A stretch of DNA of 64,000 nucleotides from Bacteroidota bacterium (lineage in GTDB: Bacteria > Bacteroidota > Bacteroidia > B-17B0 > Aurantibacillaceae). The notes beneath the pieces are model-generated. The model saw nothing but the letters and a program-made list of their open reading frames with translations, was not told where the DNA came from and searched no databases. The stretch covers positions 1 through 64,000 of the forward strand of contig JADJSH010000005.1 of assembly GCA_016711805.1 (NCBI GenBank), in the 5' to 3' direction. Position 1 is the first letter of the stretch; the number at the start of each line of letters is the position of its first letter. The translations under genes and the position numbers were made by a program. Of the stretch, positions 59,776 through 64,000 are shown piece by piece.

Positions 59776-60282
59776 TTAAAGTTTCTTAACTTGTGGCCAG
59801 ATGTTATCTTTTACAATATTAAAGAAACATTCAGCGGCCTTTTTTATTTGTTCAGTATCGTTTTTAGGAATGCTAAATTCAACCGTTTCATTAAATATAA
59901 TTTTCGCTAATCCAAAATCTTTAATGTTGTCAAGATAATAGGTGTTGTTTAAGTCAATGATAAAATAAGCTGAAGTTTTATCAATTATATTAAGCGTTGT
60001 AGATTTAATATAAATCTGTTTTTTTACAGATTGTAATAATAGGGAGCCTTTTTTTCCAAAACCTAAATCATCTTTAACGATAATTTTTAGATAATTTTTT
60101 TTGTCTTGTTTAATGAATTGAACTTGGTAGTTGTTTTTAATTTTAACTTCCATCATTTCAACTGATTCTTCTTTTCCAGGGGCGATAGCAGCAGTTGCAG
60201 CGCTTAAGTTATAAGCACAGGTAGTTTGTGCATAAGATGCGATTGAAAAAAATAACGAACAAACAATAAAAAGATGTTTCAT
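59776..60282 (-). CDS. Secreted protein of unknown function, 168 residues
   Basis: Signal peptide MKHLFIVCSLFFSIASYAQ followed by a mature domain of about 149 residues that is rich in beta-strands and Lys (KNNYQVQFIKQDKKNYLKIIVKDDLGFG, KKQIYIKSTTLNI, AYFIIDLNN). It ends in a helix AAECFFNIVKDNIWPQVKK. No family is recognised. It stands alone on the minus strand, separated from the next minus-strand genes by a terminator at 60392-60432. Confidence 0.55.
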   Translation of the reverse strand: MKHLFIVCSLFFSIASYAQTTCAYNLSAATAAIAPGKEESVEMMEVKIKNNYQVQFIKQDKKNYLKIIVKDDLGFGKKGSLLLQSVKKQIYIKSTTLNIIDKTSAYFIIDLNNTYYLDNIKDFGLAKIIFNETVEFSIPKNDTEQIKKAAECFFNIVKDNIWPQVKKL

Positions 60283-60391
60283 ATGTCTAAGTTGTTGTTG
60301 TTTTAAATATCATATGGTTTATCCAGTTTATTAATTGCCTTTTTTTAGGTAAACTTGGATATTTCATATTCTATCAGTTTTTCATGTTAAA

Positions 60392-60432
60392 CAAAAAAGG
60401 ATAAAGCAACACAGTACTTTATCCTTTTTTTA
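60392..60432 (-). terminator. Terminator after the gene at 60453
   Basis: Perfect 14-bp stem AAAAAAGGATAAAG / CTTTATCCTTTTTT with a ten-base loop. Confidence 0.9.
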
Positions 60433-60452
60433 AATCTATTTTGTGTTGAATA

Positions 60453-60884
60453 TTATTTTTGTTTGAATCCAATTAAAATAACTGCGCAACCAGAACCTGC
60501 ATTTTTATTTGCATCTAATTGAGCTTCAATTGTACACTCTAAAGTAGATTTTACTCTAAAATCCCAGTGAGGCGCATTAGCGTAGTTTTTATTTGTAAAT
60601 AATAAATGACGATCTTGATCGTAAATATTAAAAATTAAATTACCATCTGTTTTTCCGCTACAAGCAGCAATACGGTAAGTAGTTTCTCCAAAAAATGTTG
60701 TGTGAAACTCCGCCATTTCTTCTGAGTTTAATAATAATGAACGGTAAGACTGTCCATCAGAAATAAACTGAGCAATAATGTGTTTTGAACATAAGCTAGC
60801 AATTGAATCGCATTGAGCTTTTGCTGTAGTTGATAAACCTACGATAGATAAAATTAATAGGCTTTTGTATAAATTCTTCTTCAT
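60453..60884 (-). CDS. Secreted protein of unknown function, 143 residues
   Basis: Signal peptide MKKNLYKSLLILSIVGLSTTAKAQ, then a beta-sandwich-like domain with four or five cysteines (CDSIASLC, AACSG, LECTIEA, SGCAVI). The strands YRIAACSG, GNLIFNIYDQDRHLLFTN and CTIEAQLDANKNAGSGCAVILIGFKQ resemble the pre-peptidase C-terminal (PPC) type of fold. A family of such short secreted proteins is common in Bacteroidota but unnamed. It starts 23 bases after the lipoprotein gene at 60908, so the two form an operon. Confidence 0.6.
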   Translation of the reverse strand: MKKNLYKSLLILSIVGLSTTAKAQCDSIASLCSKHIIAQFISDGQSYRSLLLNSEEMAEFHTTFFGETTYRIAACSGKTDGNLIFNIYDQDRHLLFTNKNYANAPHWDFRVKSTLECTIEAQLDANKNAGSGCAVILIGFKQK

Positions 60885-60907
60885 AATAATTAAGTAGTTA
60901 ATTAAGA

Positions 60908-61816
60908 TTATTTTACATTAATAATTTTATCACGGATAGCCATAATTTTTGTAGCTATTTGACCTATTTGCTCTTCGCTAATAGTTATTTCTGTGGTACT
61001 GTTAATGTAAGTTGTTTTTTTAGCTTCATCAGTGGTTGGTTCAACAAAATTGTATTTTGTAGTGATCCCTTCATAAACTTTAGCTAAATCTTGCAAGTCA
61101 GTAACTAAGCCAGCTGCATCAGCCATGTTGTGAGAAGAAATTAATTTAATAATGCTTCCTAATGCTTGTTTTTGTTCTGCAATACGGTATTTAACTTCAC
61201 TCGTTGGTTTTGATTTATAAGCTGAAATAGAAAAATTCATACTTTCAATCCAACCACCAGTTAAAATCAAACTACTGATTTCTGTACGCTTATTTGTTTT
61301 TAAATAAGCATCACTTGCTCTGTAAGCAATACCTACTAATACCAACATACTATCTTTGTTAGAGATATTGTCGTTGATACGTTTCATCGTACTTTGATCG
61401 AAAGCAGAAGATACGCCTAATTTATCAGCTAAATTTTTAAGAGCTCCTAAATATCCTAAGGCATCTTGAGTTTGGTTATACATACTTACGTAACCTAAAT
61501 CAGCACCATAAATCCCTAAATTTAAAGATCTAGCATAATCAGAAGCATATTGTCCGTTTTTATTACCAGCATTTAAAATAGCTTTATCATAAGTAACTCC
61601 AGATTTTTGAATCAATAAAGCCGTTTGAATAGGAGATGGAATACTAAATAGTTCTCCACCAACATTTAACGCAACAGCTTTAACTGTGTCAGTATCAGGT
61701 AATTCTTCTCCAGTTTCACCATCAGCTGGCTTTGGATCGCCACAAGAATAAATTAATAAAGAAGCTAAACCTAAAGCAATTACTTTGGCATTTAACTTAA
61801 AATTTTTGATATTCAT
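60908..61816 (-). CDS. Lipoprotein of unknown function, 302 residues
   Basis: Lipoprotein signal ending IYSC (C25), an acidic linker (GETGEELPDTDTVK), then an all-helical domain of about 250 residues (VSMYNQTQDALGYLGALKNLADKLGV, SMLVLVGIAYRASDAYLKTN, SSLILTGGWIESMNFSI). I recognise no enzymatic motif. The helical domain resembles helical-bundle lipoproteins that Bacteroidota encode next to short PPC-like secreted proteins, as here. The partner gene follows on the same strand after 23 bases. Confidence 0.6.
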   Translation of the reverse strand: MNIKNFKLNAKVIALGLASLLIYSCGDPKPADGETGEELPDTDTVKAVALNVGGELFSIPSPIQTALLIQKSGVTYDKAILNAGNKNGQYASDYARSLNLGIYGADLGYVSMYNQTQDALGYLGALKNLADKLGVSSAFDQSTMKRINDNISNKDSMLVLVGIAYRASDAYLKTNKRTEISSLILTGGWIESMNFSISAYKSKPTSEVKYRIAEQKQALGSIIKLISSHNMADAAGLVTDLQDLAKVYEGITTKYNFVEPTTDEAKKTTYINSTTEITISEEQIGQIATKIMAIRDKIINVK

Positions 61817-61913
61817 CGTCTTAATTTAATTGTTTATTGCTAAAAAACCTATGCAAGTAAATAAATTTTAGCGACATAGCCAAATAATAATTTATCCAAT
61901 TATCGACAAATGT

Positions 61914-62690
61914 CTATATAATCCCTAAAGCCTCTTCAATGTATTTAAAAGTAGATAAAATCTCCGGTTTTCCGTCAATTTGAGCTACATCGTGTTCAAA
62001 ATGAGCTGAAGGCTTTCCATCGGCAGTTAAAATTGTCCAACCGTCTTTTAATTGCTTAATATTTCGGGTTCCCAGATTAATCATAGGTTCAATGGCAATT
62101 ACCATCCCGTCCTTAATTTTAGGGCCATCGCCACGTTTTCCGTAGTTTGGTACTTCTGGATCTTCATGTAATTTTTTTCCTAATCCATGTCCACATAATT
62201 CACGAACTACGCCATATCCGTTATTTTCAGCATGTTGTTGTATGGCAAATCCAATATCTCCAATTCTGTTGCCACTTTTGAATTGTTCAATTCCAATATA
62301 AAGGCATTCTTTGGTTACATCTAATAGTTTTTGAACTTCTGGTGCTATTGTGCCAACCGCAAAAGTATAGGCATGATCGCCAAAATAACCGTTTTTAATA
62401 ACGCCACAATCTACCGAAATAATATCACCTTCTTCTAATGGTTTATTGTTAGGGATACCATGAACAACAGAAGCATTTAATGACATACAAAGCGTATTTG
62501 GGAAACCATACATGCCTTTAAATGCCGGCACTCCACCGTTATCTCTGATATATTCTTCAGCAATTTTATCTAAGTGCAATGAAGTTACACCTGGTTTAAT
62601 TTCTTTAGCAATAATTCCTAATGTGCGAGAAACACTTAATGCAGACTCACGCATTAATTCAATTTCCTCTCTGTTTTTTAATATAACCAT
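61914..62690 (-). CDS. map: Methionine aminopeptidase, type I
   Basis: Removes the initiator methionine from nascent proteins. From the ATG at 62690 the protein has 258 residues. The five metal ligands are D94 (SVDCGV), D105 (FGDHAYTF), H168 (CGHGLGKKLHEDP), E201 (IAIEPM) and E232 (FEHDVAQ). The upstream in-frame TTG at 62714 would add eight residues that run into the intergenic repeat, so it is rejected. It follows gpmA and the HAD gene on the same strand. Confidence 0.95.
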   Translation of the reverse strand: MVILKNREEIELMRESALSVSRTLGIIAKEIKPGVTSLHLDKIAEEYIRDNGGVPAFKGMYGFPNTLCMSLNASVVHGIPNNKPLEEGDIISVDCGVIKNGYFGDHAYTFAVGTIAPEVQKLLDVTKECLYIGIEQFKSGNRIGDIGFAIQQHAENNGYGVVRELCGHGLGKKLHEDPEVPNYGKRGDGPKIKDGMVIAIEPMINLGTRNIKQLKDGWTILTADGKPSAHFEHDVAQIDGKPEILSTFKYIEEALGII

Positions 62691-62706
62691 TTTGTTAGTT
62701 TTTGTT

Positions 62707-62753
62707 AACCGCAAAGAGCGCTAAGTTTTCTCGCTAAGAGCACAAAGAGGTTT
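62707..62753. repeat. CGCAAAGAGCGCTAAG-type direct repeat
   Basis: Four degenerate 9-base units of the form CGCWAAGAG (CGCAAAGAG, CGCTAAGTT, CGCTAAGAG, CACAAAGAG) between AACC and GGTT ends. It is noncoding, in the 70-bp gap between map and the HAD gene. Confidence 0.6.
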
Positions 62754-62760
62754 TTGATAT

Positions 62761-63222
62761 TTATTTTCCAAATAGTTTTTTGAAAAATGATTTTTCTTCT
62801 TGTTTGTAATTATTATGCGCTTCTGGGTTTTTTACCATGTGATTAAAATCACCACCTTCTGGGTGAAGAATTTGCCATGTAGCGCTCCATCCTAAAAATC
62901 CACCAACATTTCTGTCATCAATAAAAATATCTACGTTTAATTTTCTCGGAGTATCTTCTGTAATCACTTCTTCTGGATAATTTTTATTAACCGCATAAAA
63001 TTCAACACCATTTTGCTTACAATACTCTACCGCTTCATTTAATAAACTTCCGGTGCGGTATGTATGCAAAATTAATTTATGCCCTTTTTTTTGCAACTCT
63101 TTTATCGTTGCAAAGGCAAATAACATTTCTTTACCAATACGTGGATATTGATGTTCCACAATGGTTCCATCAAAATCAATGGCAATCGTTTTACTGTTAT
63201 TTCCTATAAAATTTTGTTCCAT
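62761..63222 (-). CDS. HAD-superfamily hydrolase, BT0820-like
   Basis: A 153-residue HAD-like protein with motif I AIDFDGTIV (nucleophile D in DFD, about 16-20), motif II LHTYR and motif III/IV FIDDRNVGG. Bacteroides BT0820 is a structural relative; its substrate is not known. There is no cap domain, which points to large or protein-bound substrates. It starts four bases after the gpmA stop codon, so the two are co-transcribed and the HAD enzyme may serve sugar-phosphate metabolism. Confidence 0.78.
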   Translation of the reverse strand: MEQNFIGNNSKTIAIDFDGTIVEHQYPRIGKEMLFAFATIKELQKKGHKLILHTYRTGSLLNEAVEYCKQNGVEFYAVNKNYPEEVITEDTPRKLNVDIFIDDRNVGGFLGWSATWQILHPEGGDFNHMVKNPEAHNNYKQEEKSFFKKLFGK

Positions 63223-63226
63223 TTTC

Positions 63227-63832
63227 TTAAAGATTCTCTGCTTTTAAAACTTTTAAATCACCATCTAATTCATAGTGACGAGGAATAGCTGTACCAATTT
63301 CAAACTCCAATATTTGTTGAGGTGTCATGTTTTCTAAATACATAATCAAGGCACGTAAACTATTGCCATGCGCTGCAACAACTATGTTTTTTCCTTCTTT
63401 CAATTTTGGTTCAATTTCAGCTTTAAAATAGGGGATTACACGGGAAGCGGTATCCTTTAAACTTTCGCCATTTGGAGGAGCAATGTCATAACTTCTTCTC
63501 CAAATTTTCACTTGCTCATCACCGTATTTTTCGGCTGTAGCTGTTTTATCTAAGCCTTGTAAATCACCATACATGCGCTCATTTAACGCTTTATTATATG
63601 TTGTAGGAACATTAGGTTGATTAGAAACTTCTAACGCTAATGTTAAGGTGTTTTGAGCGCGTTTTAAATCAGAGGCAAATGCTAAATCAAATTTGAAAGG
63701 TTTTAATTTTTCTCCAGCATTTTTTGCTTCTTGCATTCCTTTTTCGGTTAATTCAACATCTACCCAACCAGTAAATTTATTTTCTAAATTCCAAACGCTT
63801 TGTCCGTGACGAAAGATAATTAAAGTTGCCAT
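63227..63832 (-). CDS. gpmA: 2,3-bisphosphoglycerate-dependent phosphoglycerate mutase
   Basis: Interconverts 3- and 2-phosphoglycerate in glycolysis. RHGQSVWN (8-15) carries the phosphohistidine H9; FTGWVDVELTEKG, ALNERMYGDLQGLDK and AAHGNSLRALIMYLE (second catalytic His) are the family marks. At 201 residues it is shorter than E. coli GpmA (about 250), the short form that is common in Bacteroidota and other lineages. A HAD gene follows after four bases. Confidence 0.93.
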   Translation of the reverse strand: MATLIIFRHGQSVWNLENKFTGWVDVELTEKGMQEAKNAGEKLKPFKFDLAFASDLKRAQNTLTLALEVSNQPNVPTTYNKALNERMYGDLQGLDKTATAEKYGDEQVKIWRRSYDIAPPNGESLKDTASRVIPYFKAEIEPKLKEGKNIVVAAHGNSLRALIMYLENMTPQQILEFEIGTAIPRHYELDGDLKVLKAENL

Positions 63833-63863
63833 TTTATAATTCTATTTTTTTAATAATTAATTT

Positions 63864-64000
63864 TTAATACGCTCTTGCAAACATAACGCGTTGCGTACTA
63901 GTTTTGCCACTATAAATACAAACTCCTGCTTCCTGCGCATTGTTTAAAGGAATACAACGAATGGTTGCTTTTGTTTCTTCTTTTATTTTTTCTTCAGTTT
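63864..64000 (-). CDS. proS: Prolyl-tRNA synthetase, C-terminal end (5' end outside the window)
   Basis: The minus-strand frame runs in from the window edge and stops at 63864-63866. It reads KEETKATIRCIPLNN...GVCIYSGKTSTQRVMFARAY, which is the C-terminus of archaeal/eukaryote-type prolyl-tRNA synthetase, where the terminal tyrosine is part of the active-site-linked tail. That form is usual in Bacteroidota. The 45 visible codons do not include the catalytic core. It lies directly upstream of gpmA on the same strand. Confidence 0.88.
   Translation of the reverse strand, partial: TEEKIKEETKATIRCIPLNNAQEAGVCIYSGKTSTQRVMFARAY

Noticed and set aside
1..64000. tRNA or rRNA genes
   Set aside because: No cloverleaf with T-arm GGTTCRA and acceptor pairing or conserved rRNA segment was recognised; a covariance scan would settle it.

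Overview
The window is AT-rich chromosomal DNA from a member of the Bacteroidota. Several independent signs agree: secreted proteins end in type IX secretion (T9SS) sorting domains, many genes are preceded by the Bacteroidota -7 promoter element TAnnTTTG, Shine-Dalgarno sequences are generally absent, atpD-atpC stand apart from other ATP synthase genes, and menaquinone appears to be made by the futalosine route (mqnE). The genus cannot be fixed from the sequence alone. No rRNA, tRNA, CRISPR array, prophage or transposase gene was recognised.

Layout. 1-6.7 kb: 3' part of an AIM24 gene, both topoisomerase IV subunits (parE, parC) and the Kdo transferase gene. 6.7-11.8 kb: DASS-type anion transporter, fmt, an HU protein, a 220-bp REP doublet, DUF58 and DUF2238 genes. 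11.8-22 kb, mostly minus strand: M48 lipoprotein protease, clpS, a giant envelope protein of about 2377 residues (TPR, PD40, coiled coils, Asn-rich linkers, duplicated module, three SPOR-like domains) and a T9SS cargo protein. 22-29 kb: an arylsulfotransferase-like protein and a TsdA-like dihaem lipoprotein whose signal-peptide codons overlap head to head, then mqnE, a GT2 glycosyltransferase and a TPR-SpoIIE phosphatase. 29-37 kb: a cold-shock-like/beta-helix protein, an ABC-F gene with a frame break in an A9 tract, udk, a LolD/MacB-type ATPase, and a tandem pair of T9SS alpha/beta hydrolases of which one is frameshifted.

37-46.7 kb: DUF5819-like/HTTM pair, prfB with its programmed +1 frameshift, an ArsC-like reductase, atpD-atpC, an unlisted 51-codon membrane miniprotein, a secreted protein of unknown function, a TPR protein that keeps the SpoIIE-phosphatase linker but lacks the phosphatase, and a peptidoglycan amidase. 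46.7-49.9 kb looks like an accessory islet: a class A beta-lactamase fused to an alpha/beta hydrolase, an AhpD-like protein and an unknown secreted protein, all minus strand, with unusual palindromic spacers. 50-64 kb is mostly housekeeping: dnaK, panB, a fatty acid desaturase, murI, a TPP riboswitch controlling a TonB-dependent receptor (probably thiamin uptake), small secreted proteins, map, a BT0820-like HAD protein, gpmA, and the 3' end of proS at the right edge.

Recurring themes are short intergenic palindromic repeats of at least five kinds, strong hairpin terminators, and start codons that the promoter motif helps to decide: several apparent upstream TTG starts are the last three bases of a -7 box. 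The least explained items are the giant SPOR protein, the beta-lactamase/hydrolase fusion with its islet, the cold-shock/beta-helix protein, the overlapping signal peptides and the two homopolymer frame breaks.
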